NCBI RefSeq assembly: GCF_012726265.1
Contig: NZ_JAASAG010000004.1
Location: forward strand, 310,001-374,000
Direction: 5' to 3'
DNA length: 64,000 bases
From: Streptomyces sp. HNM0575
GTDB lineage: Bacteria > Actinomycetota > Actinomycetes > Streptomycetales > Streptomycetaceae
Below, in pieces: positions 17,433-26,676 of the stretch. The position numbers were made by a program, and so were the translations under genes. Position 1 is the stretch's first letter, and each line of letters opens with the position of its first letter. The notes beneath the pieces are model-generated. The model saw only the letters and a list, made by a program, of their open reading frames with translations. It had not been told where the DNA came from and ran no database searches.

Positions 17433-19970
17433 ATGGACAGGCGGGGCCTGGCGGGGACGGTGAGGACAGCGGGCGCGGCGTGGTGGACGAAATCAGGACG
17501 GCGGGGACAGGGGAAGACGGACGGCCGGGCGGACACGCGAGGGACGAGCCCGGCGCGGTCCCCCTGGCTCCCGAGACGTTCGGCGGGCGGGAGGCCGGGG
17601 GCTTCTGGTCCTGAGCGCGCGCGTGTGCCGGGTCCCGCGCGGGGTGCGCAGCCGGGCCCCGGCGGCGGCGTCGTCCGGTTCGAGCGGTCCTCGCTCTCGG
17701 TGCGCGTCGCGGTCGGCGGTGCCCTCTTCCTGGGCTGGGACGGCGCGGAGCCGGGCCCGTCGCGGGCGCTCCCCGGAAAGGTGCCCGAACCGGACGCCCG
17801 CGCCGTGCTCGAACCCGACAAGGACGGAGGGTGGCGGGTCGTCTCGGAACGGCTGCTGCTGACCGTCTCTCGGCACGGCGCCGTGGAGGTACGCACGCCG
17901 GGCGGCGAACTGCTGCGCCGGGATCTGCCTCCGCGCTGGTGGGAGAGCGCGGCGGGGCAACAGCCGTACGTACGGCGGGAGTCGGGCGTGCGGGAACGGG
18001 ACGGGCGGGACACGGACGGGCAGGACGCGGGGGAACGGGACGCGGACCGACGGGACGCGGAGGAGCGGGACCCGGGCGCGGGCGGCGGGCGCGGGCACGG
18101 TGATGGAAACGGGCAGGTGCCGGAGCCGGGACCGCCCGGCCCGTACGCGGACCCGCCGGGCCCGGCGGGTTACGGCCGGTGGATGCAGCGCTCCCAAGTC
18201 GCCGCGGACGCGCGCTTCTTCGGGCTCGGCGGCCATACGTGCGGGCCGCGGCTGCCCGACGGTTCGTACGAGCTGCACGGCGTCGGATCCGGATCCGGAC
18301 CGGGATCCAGCTCCGGGTTTTCAGCGGGAGCCGGAGCCGGTACCGGACCCGGGACGGGGACCACTGCGGATGTGCCCCGTGGTCCGGACGCTCCGCGGAT
18401 CACGATGCCGGTGCAGCTGGTGGTGGCCGACTCGGGAACGCACCTGGTTTTCCACGACAACGCGGGCGAGGGCCGTATGACGGTCCGCGAAGGCCAGGAG
18501 GGAAGGGGCTCCGGGCACGACCGGGCGGGATCGAGCGAGATCCGCATGGGCGGCGGCCCGTTGCGCTACTGGGTGATCGCGGGGCCGCCCGCGCGGGTGC
18601 TGCACGGCTGGTCACGCCTGACGGGCGCGCCGTCGCTGCCGCCGGGCTGGGCGCTGGGCTACCAGCACGCGGTGCCCGTCGCGGGAGCGGCCCAGCGGCT
18701 GAGGGAACTCGCCGCGGGCTACCGCGAGCACGAACTGCCCCTGCGTGCCCTGCACTTGGATGCTGACACCGGTCACGGCGGGCGGCGGGTGCTCAGGGGC
18801 GCACGCGACAGGCCCGCCGATCTGCCGCGGCTGGCGGCCGAGTTGGGAGCGGAGGGCGTCCGGCTGGTGTCCGACGGGCCGGCCCGCACACGGCCGCCGC
18901 GCCCGTCCGGTGCCGGAGAGACGACCGGGGAGAACGAGGCGGCTTCGCCGGGCGTTCCGGCCACACGCGCGGCCCGGGACGGCCAAGGCGCTCCAGACGC
19001 CCAAGGCCAAGACGCCCAAAGCACCCAAGACGCCCAAGGCCAAGGCACCCAAGACACCCAGGGCGTCCAAGGCGCCCCGGACGAGGGCGAGTTCGTCCTC
19101 GTCGGTTCCGGCTGGGCGGGGATGCACCGCGAAGGGGGCACCTGGGGCGGGGAGTTGCCCACGGGATGGGACGGGCTGCGTGCGTCGCTGTCCCTCGTCG
19201 TGAGCCTGGGGCTGTGCGGCGTGCCGTACTGCGGTCCGGGGATCGGCGGCTCGACGGGCGCACCGTCGCCAGAGCTGTATCTTCGCTGGTTCCAACTGGC
19301 CGCCTATTTCCCGCTGTTCCACGTGCACAGCGGGAAAGGGCTGGGCCCGCGGGAGCCCTGGGCGTTCGGCGGCGAGGTGCTGGAGGGCTGCGCCGCCGCG
19401 ATGGCCGAACGGGAGCGACTGCGCCCCTACTTCACCACGCTCGCCCATCTCGCGCACCGCACCGGCGCACCGTATGTGCGGCCCCTGTGGTGGCAGCATC
19501 CGCGCGAACGGCCGCTGCGCGAGTGCGACGACGCCTTCCTGCTGGGAGACGCGCTGCTCGTGGCGCCCGTGCTGGAGGAGGGCGCTCGCAGCAGGCCGGT
19601 CCGGCTGCCGTACGGCCGCTGGTACGAGACGGCGAACGGCTCGGTGCACGACGGCCCCGGTGAAGTCGTCCTCGACGCCCCGCTGTCGGGGATTCCGGTG
19701 CTCGCGCGTGCGGGTGCGGCGGTGCCGGTCCGCCGCACGGACGGTGCGACCGAGCTGGAGGTATGGACGCCCGCCCCTGGGCGCACGGGCAAGGGGCTCG
19801 TCATCCGCGATGCGGACATGGACGGGGGCAACGGCGAAGGCAAGGGCGAGGGCTCCCGGCGGCATCCGGCGCCCGCCGAGCGCTTCAGGGTGCTGCGGCG
19901 CGAGGGCACCACGGTGGTGACCCGTGAAGACGGTGCTCCCGTGGGCTACCCGGTACGGCTGCGCAGCTGA
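17433..19970 (+). CDS. GH31-family-like protein, probably catalytically impaired
   Basis: An 845-residue protein; the start at ATG 17433 is uncertain, since there is no ribosome binding site and the first ~80 residues are disordered. GH31 features include the N-terminal beta domain (RFFGLGGHTCGPRL), GPLRYWVIAGPPARVLHGWS, LPPGWALGYQHA, then GLCGVPYCGPGIGGSTG, LYLRWFQLAAYFPLFHVHS and the C-terminal beta domain (FLLGDALLVAPVLEEGAR). The segment that should hold the catalytic nucleophile Asp is missing; in its place is a Gln/Gly/Asp/Ala-rich repeat tract (about residues 490-550). The acid/base motif, normally WxGD, reads TWGGEL. It may be a pseudoenzyme. The VanX-like gene follows seven bases later. 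Confidence 0.78.
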   Translation: MDRRGLAGTVRTAGAAWWTKSGRRGQGKTDGRADTRGTSPARSPWLPRRSAGGRPGASGPERARVPGPARGAQPGPGGGVVRFERSSLSVRVAVGGALFLGWDGAEPGPSRALPGKVPEPDARAVLEPDKDGGWRVVSERLLLTVSRHGAVEVRTPGGELLRRDLPPRWWESAAGQQPYVRRESGVRERDGRDTDGQDAGERDADRRDAEERDPGAGGGRGHGDGNGQVPEPGPPGPYADPPGPAGYGRWMQRSQVAADARFFGLGGHTCGPRLPDGSYELHGVGSGSGPGSSSGFSAGAGAGTGPGTGTTADVPRGPDAPRITMPVQLVVADSGTHLVFHDNAGEGRMTVREGQEGRGSGHDRAGSSEIRMGGGPLRYWVIAGPPARVLHGWSRLTGAPSLPPGWALGYQHAVPVAGAAQRLRELAAGYREHELPLRALHLDADTGHGGRRVLRGARDRPADLPRLAAELGAEGVRLVSDGPARTRPPRPSGAGETTGENEAASPGVPATRAARDGQGAPDAQGQDAQSTQDAQGQGTQDTQGVQGAPDEGEFVLVGSGWAGMHREGGTWGGELPTGWDGLRASLSLVVSLGLCGVPYCGPGIGGSTGAPSPELYLRWFQLAAYFPLFHVHSGKGLGPREPWAFGGEVLEGCAAAMAERERLRPYFTTLAHLAHRTGAPYVRPLWWQHPRERPLRECDDAFLLGDALLVAPVLEEGARSRPVRLPYGRWYETANGSVHDGPGEVVLDAPLSGIPVLARAGAAVPVRRTDGATELEVWTPAPGRTGKGLVIRDADMDGGNGEGKGEGSRRHPAPAERFRVLRREGTTVVTREDGAPVGYPVRLRS
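18981..19080 (+). repeat. Imperfect CCAAGGC-type tandem repeats inside the GH31-like gene
   Basis: Short units such as GCCCAAGGCCAA, GCCCAAAGCACC and AAGACGCCC recur with roughly 9-12 base spacing over about 100 bp. In the coding frame they give a Gln/Gly/Asp/Ala-rich low-complexity tract; another frame would read as Lys/Pro/Ala repeats. The tract occupies the place where the GH31 nucleophile region would normally be. Confidence 0.8.
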
Positions 19971-19977
19971 TAGACGA

Positions 19978-20835
19978 ATGGCCATGGCAGCTTTCAGAGG
20001 ATCACTCAGCCGCACGGCACTCACCGCCGCGCTGGTCGCCCTTGCCGCTCTCGTACCGGCGGCGCCGGTCTCGGCGGCGTCCGGGACGGCCACGGACGCG
20101 GCCCGGTCGCCGGGCCACGGCCAAGACCCGTCCGCTCCACGGGAGTTCGTCGCGCTGCGGGACGTCGCACCGACCGTCCTTCAGGAGATCCGCTACCGCA
20201 CGCCGCACAACTTCACCGGCGACCGGATACGCGGCTACCGGCAGGGCATGTGCATCGTCACCCGCGACACGGCCGAGGCGCTGAGGAAGGCCCAGCGCTC
20301 CTTCCTGCGCAGGGGCTACTCCCTGAAGGTGTACGACTGTTACCGCCCGCAGCGTGCAGTCGACAACTTCGTGGAGTGGGCGAAGGACCTCGACGACGAG
20401 CGGATGAAGGACGAGTTCTATCCGCGCGTCGAGAAGGACCGCCTCTTCGAGGACGGCTACATCGCGGAGAAGTCCGGCCACAGCAGGGGCAGTACGGTCG
20501 ATCTGACGCTGGTGCGGCTGCCGGCCCGCCCGACCCGGCCGTACCGGCCGGGCGAGCCGCTGGTGTCGTGCTTCGCGCCGAAGGACGTGCGCTTCCCCGA
20601 CAACTCCATTGACATGGGGACGGGTTTCGACTGCTTCGACACGCTGTCGCACACAGCCGATCCCCGCATCCAGGGCAGGCAGCGGGCGAACCGGATGCTG
20701 CTGAAGGACACGATGGAGAAGGCCGGGTTCACCAACCTCCCCGAGGAGTGGTGGCACTACACCCTCGACGAAGAGACCTTCCCCGACACGTACTTCGACT
20801 TCCCCGTCTGGCGCCGCGCCCTCAACGGGCACTGA
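19978..20835 (+). CDS. Secreted D-alanyl-D-alanine dipeptidase (VanX family, M15D)
   Basis: A 285-residue protein starting at ATG 19978 (or 19984), seven bases after the GH31-like gene. A Sec signal peptide is evident (SRTALTAALVALAALVPAAP, cleavage near SAASG). Zinc ligands of the VanX family are present: HxxxxxxD in SGHSRGSTVDLTL (about residues 167-174) and the Glu/His pair in PEEWWHYTLDEE (about 257-260). Upstream YDCYRPQRAVDNF matches the family substrate-site region. It should cleave D-Ala-D-Ala. No vanH or vanA genes are nearby, so a housekeeping peptidoglycan or nutritional role is more likely than glycopeptide resistance. Confidence 0.92.
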   Translation: MAMAAFRGSLSRTALTAALVALAALVPAAPVSAASGTATDAARSPGHGQDPSAPREFVALRDVAPTVLQEIRYRTPHNFTGDRIRGYRQGMCIVTRDTAEALRKAQRSFLRRGYSLKVYDCYRPQRAVDNFVEWAKDLDDERMKDEFYPRVEKDRLFEDGYIAEKSGHSRGSTVDLTLVRLPARPTRPYRPGEPLVSCFAPKDVRFPDNSIDMGTGFDCFDTLSHTADPRIQGRQRANRMLLKDTMEKAGFTNLPEEWWHYTLDEETFPDTYFDFPVWRRALNGH

Positions 20836-20908
20836 CGGGCGGCCCGTTCACGGTTTCCGGCACGGCGGCCGGGGCACGGCGGCCGGGCGAACTGCGGGCG
20901 CGTGGGAG

Positions 20909-20925
20909 GGAGGTGCGCCACCTCC
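20909..20925. terminator. Hairpin between convergent dipeptidase and aldehyde dehydrogenase genes
   Basis: A perfect 7-bp inverted repeat (GGAGGTG-CGC-CACCTCC) in the 140-bp gap between two converging genes. The position and symmetry suggest a bidirectional terminator; there is no T-run. Confidence 0.4.
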
Positions 20926-20975
20926 GGGATCCCGGCACCCGCACGTACGCCCGTCCGCCGGCCTGCCTCCGGGGC

Positions 20976-22436
20976 TCAGAACGGGTAGTGCGCGTGCCGC
21001 GTCGCCAGCGTCACCCAGCGGGTGTTGCTGAACGCCTCGATGCCCCAGCGCCCGCCGAAGCGCCCGTACCCGGAGGCCTTGAAGCCGCCGAAGGGCACCT
21101 GCGGCTCGTCCGCCACCGACTGGTCGTTGACGTGCACGATGCCCGTACGGATCCGGCGTGCGAGGTCCAGCCCGTGCGTGCCGTTCTCGGTGATGATCCC
21201 GCAAGTCAGCCCGTGCTCGGTGTCGTTGGCCAGGTCGACCGCCTCGTCGTCGGCGGCGAAGGGCGTCACGACGCACACGGGACCGAACGCCTCCGTGTGG
21301 TACAGCTCCATTCCGGGGGTGACGCCGCGCAGCACGGTGGCCGGGTGCACCGCGTTCTCCGGCGCCCCTCCCCCGGTCAGCACCTCCGCGCCCTTGCCGA
21401 CGGCGTCCCGTACGAGCGCCGCGACCCGCTCGGCCGACGCCGCGTCGATCATCGGGCCGATGACGGTGGCCGGATCGGACGGGCCGCCGTGCGGCAGCCC
21501 GGCGACCTTGGCGGTGAACTTCTCGGTGAACTCCTCGGCCACAGAGGCGTGTACGAGGATCCGGTCGCCCGACATGCATATCTGCCCCGCGTTCATGAAC
21601 ACGGCGAACGTGGCGGCGTCGACCGCGTAGTCCACGTCCGCGTCGTCGAGGACGATCAGCGAGTTCTTTCCGCCCAACTCCAGTACGGCGGGCTTGAGAT
21701 GCTGCGCCGCGAGGTTGCCGATGAGACGGCCGACCCCGGTCGAACCGGTGAAGTTGACGGCGCGCACCGCCGGTTCGGCCACGAGCGCCGCGGCGACGTC
21801 GGCTGCGTCCTCGCGCGCGTTGCTGACGACGTTGAGCACGCCGTCCGGCAGACCGGCCTCCCGAAGCGCGTCCGCCACGAAGTAGCCGCAGGCCAGCGGC
21901 GCGTCCTCGCTGGGCTTGACGACGACGGTGTTCCCGGCGGCGAGCGGCGCCGCCACGGCGCGCGTCCCGAGGATCACCGGTGCGTTCCAGGGGGCGAACG
22001 CCGCGACGACACCGACGGGTTCGCGTACGGCGAGGCTCAACGTCCCGTCGTCCTGCGGCGACAGCACCTCACCGCGTGGTGCGGTGACCGCTGCCGCGGC
22101 CTCGCGGAGCATCCCGGAGGCCAGGTGCACGTTGAAGAGCGCCCACGGGCGGCTGCCCCCCGCCTCGTGCGCCATCAGCGTCGCCGCGTCCTCGCCCCTG
22201 GCTTCGAGGATGTCGGCGGCCTTGAGGAAGACGGCGCGGCGCTCGGCGGGCCCCGTCGCCGCCCACGCCGGGAAGGCCGCGTCCGCGGCCTCCACCGCGC
22301 GGCGCACGTCGTCCGGCCCGCCGGCGGCGACGGTGGCGTACACCTCGCCGGTGTACGGATCGTGGTCCTCTGCCGTACGGCCGGAGGCGGCGGGGACCTC
22401 TTGCCCGCCGATGAGCAGGTCACGGTGGATGGTCAT
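20976..22436 (-). CDS. Aldehyde dehydrogenase (vanillin/benzaldehyde-type)
   Basis: A 486-residue NAD(P)-dependent dehydrogenase starting at ATG 22436 behind AGGAGGG. It shows the classical ALDH layout: PVGVVAAFAPWNAPV, cofactor-binding VVVKPSEDAPL and NFTGSTGVGR, the general base in LELGGKNS, and the catalytic cysteine in NAGQICMSGDRI (about residue 285). The tail (RTGIVHVNDQSVADEPQVPF, SGYGRFGG) resembles vanillin, benzaldehyde and salicylaldehyde dehydrogenases. The substrate cannot be fixed, since no other aromatic-degradation genes are adjacent. Confidence 0.9.
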   Translation of the reverse strand: MTIHRDLLIGGQEVPAASGRTAEDHDPYTGEVYATVAAGGPDDVRRAVEAADAAFPAWAATGPAERRAVFLKAADILEARGEDAATLMAHEAGGSRPWALFNVHLASGMLREAAAAVTAPRGEVLSPQDDGTLSLAVREPVGVVAAFAPWNAPVILGTRAVAAPLAAGNTVVVKPSEDAPLACGYFVADALREAGLPDGVLNVVSNAREDAADVAAALVAEPAVRAVNFTGSTGVGRLIGNLAAQHLKPAVLELGGKNSLIVLDDADVDYAVDAATFAVFMNAGQICMSGDRILVHASVAEEFTEKFTAKVAGLPHGGPSDPATVIGPMIDAASAERVAALVRDAVGKGAEVLTGGGAPENAVHPATVLRGVTPGMELYHTEAFGPVCVVTPFAADDEAVDLANDTEHGLTCGIITENGTHGLDLARRIRTGIVHVNDQSVADEPQVPFGGFKASGYGRFGGRWGIEAFSNTRWVTLATRHAHYPF

Positions 22437-22962
22437 GGCGGGGGTCCCTCCTGAGACGGGCGGTGCGGGTTCGGGGTGCGGGCGGCGGAGCGGGACGGCC
22501 GTGAGACGCCGGAGGACCGGCGGTCAGGGCCGTGTTCGCCCGGCGAACTTTCGTTCACAGTCACTGGGCCGGAGTCTCCGGCCGCCCTGTGCCGCTGTCA
22601 ACGGCCAGGCGACGCCGTTCCTCCTGCGTACGGGCGCGGAGCACGCGGCGCCCCGGTGCGGCACGGCCCTCGGCGGTCGATGCCCGGCCCGGAATCCGGG
22701 GGAAATGCGGGGCCGATCGACCCGACACGACGGTGATGTCGATGACCTCCCCAGCCCCGCGTGTCCATGATGTCCATGCCCTTGACGGTCCCTCAGCTGC
22801 GATGAACACTGCCGGAACGCTCGTCACGGAGACCGGGCGGGGTGGCGCGCCGGACCGTGATCAGCGGCCCTTTTGCCCTGGCGCCGGCTCCGTGCCGGAA
22901 CAAGCACCATCCCGGAAGAACGCCCGGGGGCCCACGCCCCGGCCGAGGGACAAGGAGCCGTC
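22437..22962. other. 526-bp intergenic region upstream of the small membrane protein and glpK
   Basis: No gene is supported. It holds the divergent control regions for the aldehyde dehydrogenase and for the glpK transcript. A 17-bp palindrome (GGCCGGAG-T-CTCCGGCC, 22567-22583) and a TTGACG (22782-22787) are present, but the latter has no good -10 partner at 16-18 bases. Open frames here lack coding bias. Confidence 0.45.
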
Positions 22963-23313
22963 GTGAGCCAGATCTCCAACGCGGACACCTTCACGGGCAT
23001 CGTCACGGACATCTCCCCGGGCGTCGTCGCGGACACCTTCGCGGGCGGAGTGACCGGCGCCGCGGTCCTCGTCCTCCTCGGAACCGCTGTCCGCGCCGCC
23101 TTCGGTCTCCGCCTGCCGCTGTGCATAGGCACGCAGCCGGCCGGGGCCGTTACGGGTGCCGTACCGGTTCGGGCGGCACCGGTTCGGGCGGCCTACTACG
23201 CGCAGTTCGCCGCGAACGCCGGTCCCGGCTCGGGTCCCGGTCGCCGGGCCGCCGCTCATCGGGGCCGCGGTGACGGCAGCGGTGACGGCAGCATCTGCAA
23301 ACTCGCCTTCTGA
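22963..23313 (+). CDS. Small membrane protein upstream of glpK; possible GlpF remnant
   Basis: A 116-residue protein from GTG 22963 with AAGGAG five bases upstream. Residues 1-50 ([20 protein letters not shown], then [20 protein letters not shown]) contain one clear hydrophobic helix. The GTAV-like spacing recalls the first helix of glycerol facilitators. The remainder is Ala/Arg/Gly-rich, ends in ICKLAF and has no further membrane helix or NPA motif. In streptomycetes glpF normally precedes glpK, so this could be a decayed or truncated glpF; it could equally be an unrelated small membrane protein. The ribosome binding site suggests it is translated. Confidence 0.5.
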   Translation: MSQISNADTFTGIVTDISPGVVADTFAGGVTGAAVLVLLGTAVRAAFGLRLPLCIGTQPAGAVTGAVPVRAAPVRAAYYAQFAANAGPGSGPGRRAAAHRGRGDGSGDGSICKLAF

Positions 23314-23380
23314 CCCCCGGGCTCAGACCCGGGACTCTCTCCAGCACCCAGCACTCCGGTTCGGACAAGGGGACGCGACC

Positions 23381-24889
<1,509 letters not shown>

Positions 24890-24917
24890 CCGGCCGCCTC
24901 ACCGGCTCCGCGGCCGG
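24890..24917. terminator. Hairpin immediately after glpK
   Basis: An 8-bp stem (CCGGCCGC / GCGGCCGG) with a 12-base loop begins directly after the glpK stop codon. It is followed by a 180-bp region of loose CCACGCAG/CACAGG-type repeats before the convergent cvnD. Confidence 0.45.
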
Positions 24918-25101
24918 CTGAGACCGGCTCGGCCACCGGCACCGCACCCCAACGCACCGCGCCCCACCGGGGCGGCGGACACGGACAGCCGGACACGCAG
25001 AACCGACCACGCAGAGCCGATCACGCAGCATCGACCACAAACGCAACCACAGGCACAGGTACAGGCACGGAGCACCGGAGCCCCGTCCCGTCCCGCGGCG
25101 T

Positions 25102-25731
25102 TCAGCGCACGCGGGCGGGGCTGGGCTCCGGCTTCTGTGCGGCCACGGCCCGGCGCATCGCGTGCTCGACCACCGAGACCAGCACGTCGCGCACGGATTC
25201 CTTGCGGCGCGCGTCGCAGTCCAGGACCGGAACCTCCGCGTCCAGGTCGAGGGCCTCACGGATGGCGTCCGCGGGATAGACCTCCGCGCCGTCGAAGTGG
25301 TTGACGGCGACGGTGAAGGGGATCTTCCGGCGCTCGAAGTAGTCGATGCCCGCGAAGCTGTCCTCCAGCCTGCGGGTGTCGACGAGCACGACCGCGCCCA
25401 GCGCGCCCTGTGCCAGCTCGTCCCACAGGAACCAGAAGCGGTCCTGGCCGGGCGTGCCGAACAGGTAGAGCACCAGGCCGTCGTTGATGGTGATGCGGCC
25501 GAAGTCCATCGCGACCGTGGTGGTGGACTTCGCCTCCACGCCCGCGGTGTCGTCCACGGGGCGGCCCGCCTCGGTGAGCGCCTCCTCCGTGCGCAGCGGT
25601 TTGATCTCGCTCACCGCTCCCACGAGAGTCGTCTTGCCGACGCCGAAGCCGCCCGCCACGAGGAGCTTCAGCGTCACCGGTTCGGCCGGCGACGCCGCCC
25701 CGGCGCCTCGCTTAGAGCGCCCGAAGACCAT
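25102..25731 (-). CDS. cvnD: Conservon Ras-like GTP-binding protein (CvnD)
   Basis: A 209-residue cytosolic GTPase of the conservon type. The P-loop is GGFGVGKTTLVGAVS (about residues 27-41), the G3-like motif is LYLFGTPGQDRFWF, and the base-recognition region reads VAVNHFDGAEVY. Family members act with CvnA-C at the membrane in a GPCR-like relay. It is the last gene of the cvnABCD set and its start overlaps cvnC by 20 bp. No cytochrome P450 gene (cvnE) follows. Confidence 0.95.
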   Translation of the reverse strand: MVFGRSKRGAGAASPAEPVTLKLLVAGGFGVGKTTLVGAVSEIKPLRTEEALTEAGRPVDDTAGVEAKSTTTVAMDFGRITINDGLVLYLFGTPGQDRFWFLWDELAQGALGAVVLVDTRRLEDSFAGIDYFERRKIPFTVAVNHFDGAEVYPADAIREALDLDAEVPVLDCDARRKESVRDVLVSVVEHAMRRAVAAQKPEPSPARVR

Positions 25732-26188
25732 CGATCACCTCTCTGAGAATGCTTTCGTCCGGCAGTTCCGCCGGAGGGACGGGCCGGCTGACGCGGACCC
25801 ATTCCGCGTCGATGAGGTCCCCGATGAGGACGCGTACGACGCCGACCGGCAGGTCGAGTTCGGCGGCGAGCTCGGCGACGGACTGCGGGGCGCGACGGCA
25901 CTGGAGGACTATGTCGACGTGCTCCGGAGCGAGGGAGTTGTCGGCGAGCACGTCGGCGTTGCCGCGGGCGCCGCCGCCGGTCTCCTCGTCCGTGGCCCCG
26001 GGACCGTCGCCGTTTCCGGCGGCGTCCTCCCGGGGCTTCGCGTCTCCCTCACCGTCCCGGCTCTCCGCGATCACCAGGGCGATGAGGTCGAGTCGTGCCT
26101 CCTCGGAGCTGCTGCGCGTGCGGCCGCGCGTCATGGCGTACGGCCGCACCACAGGCCCTGCTGCGTCGTCGAACCAGCGGTCCGTCAT
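25712..26188 (-). CDS. cvnC: Conservon DUF742 protein (CvnC)
   Basis: A 158-residue DUF742 protein. The N-terminal MTDRWFDDAAGPVVRPYAMT and RGRTR are typical, and the C-terminal winged-helix-like region (SVAELAAELDLPVGVVRVLI, GDLIDAEWVRV, then ILREVIDGLRAL) is well conserved in the family. A Gly/Asp/Glu-rich insert around residues 48-80 makes it longer than the usual ~120-130 residues. In conservons it associates with CvnA, B and D. Confidence 0.93.
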   Translation of the reverse strand: MTDRWFDDAAGPVVRPYAMTRGRTRSSSEEARLDLIALVIAESRDGEGDAKPREDAAGNGDGPGATDEETGGGARGNADVLADNSLAPEHVDIVLQCRRAPQSVAELAAELDLPVGVVRVLIGDLIDAEWVRVSRPVPPAELPDESILREVIDGLRAL

Positions 26189-26229
26189 CGATGTGTCCCG
26201 TTCAGATTCCCGTCAGTCCCGTCCGCCCG

Positions 26230-26676
26230 TCAGCTCCGGCTGGCGCGGCCGGCGGGACCCGAGGACCGCGGGGCTGTGCCCAGATGTGCACCGACCCGCT
26301 TGACCAGGAGCGTCATCTCGTACGCGATCAGACCGACGTCGGCGTCCGCGTCCGCGACCACGGCGAGGCAACTGCCGTCGCCCGCGGCCGTGACGAAGAG
26401 GAACGCCTCCTCCAGCTCGACGACGGTCTGGCGCACGCCACCCACGTCGAAGTGGCGGCCGACTCCCTTGGCGAGGCTGTGGAAGCCGGACGCGACGGCC
26501 GCCAGATGCTCGCCGTCCTCCCGTGTCAGGTCCTGCGACGCTCCGCGGGGCAGCCCGTCGCCGGAGAGCACGAGAGCTTTGCTGATGCTGCCGACACGCT
26601 GTACCAACTCGTCCAGGAGCCAGTTGAGTTCACCGCTTCCGGAAGCGGTGTTCTCCGTGCCTTTCGGTGCGGTCAT
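26230..26676 (-). CDS. cvnB: Conservon roadblock/LC7 domain protein (CvnB)
   Basis: A 148-residue roadblock/LC7 protein: ELNWLLDELVQRVGSISKAL, VLSGDGLPRGASQDL, AAVASGFHSLAKGVGRHF, and LAVVADADADVGLIAYEM. The family resembles GTPase regulators (MglB-like) and pairs with the Ras-like CvnD. The ATG start overlaps the cvnA stop (ATGA), so the two are translationally coupled. Confidence 0.95.
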   Translation of the reverse strand: MTAPKGTENTASGSGELNWLLDELVQRVGSISKALVLSGDGLPRGASQDLTREDGEHLAAVASGFHSLAKGVGRHFDVGGVRQTVVELEEAFLFVTAAGDGSCLAVVADADADVGLIAYEMTLLVKRVGAHLGTAPRSSGPAGRASRS

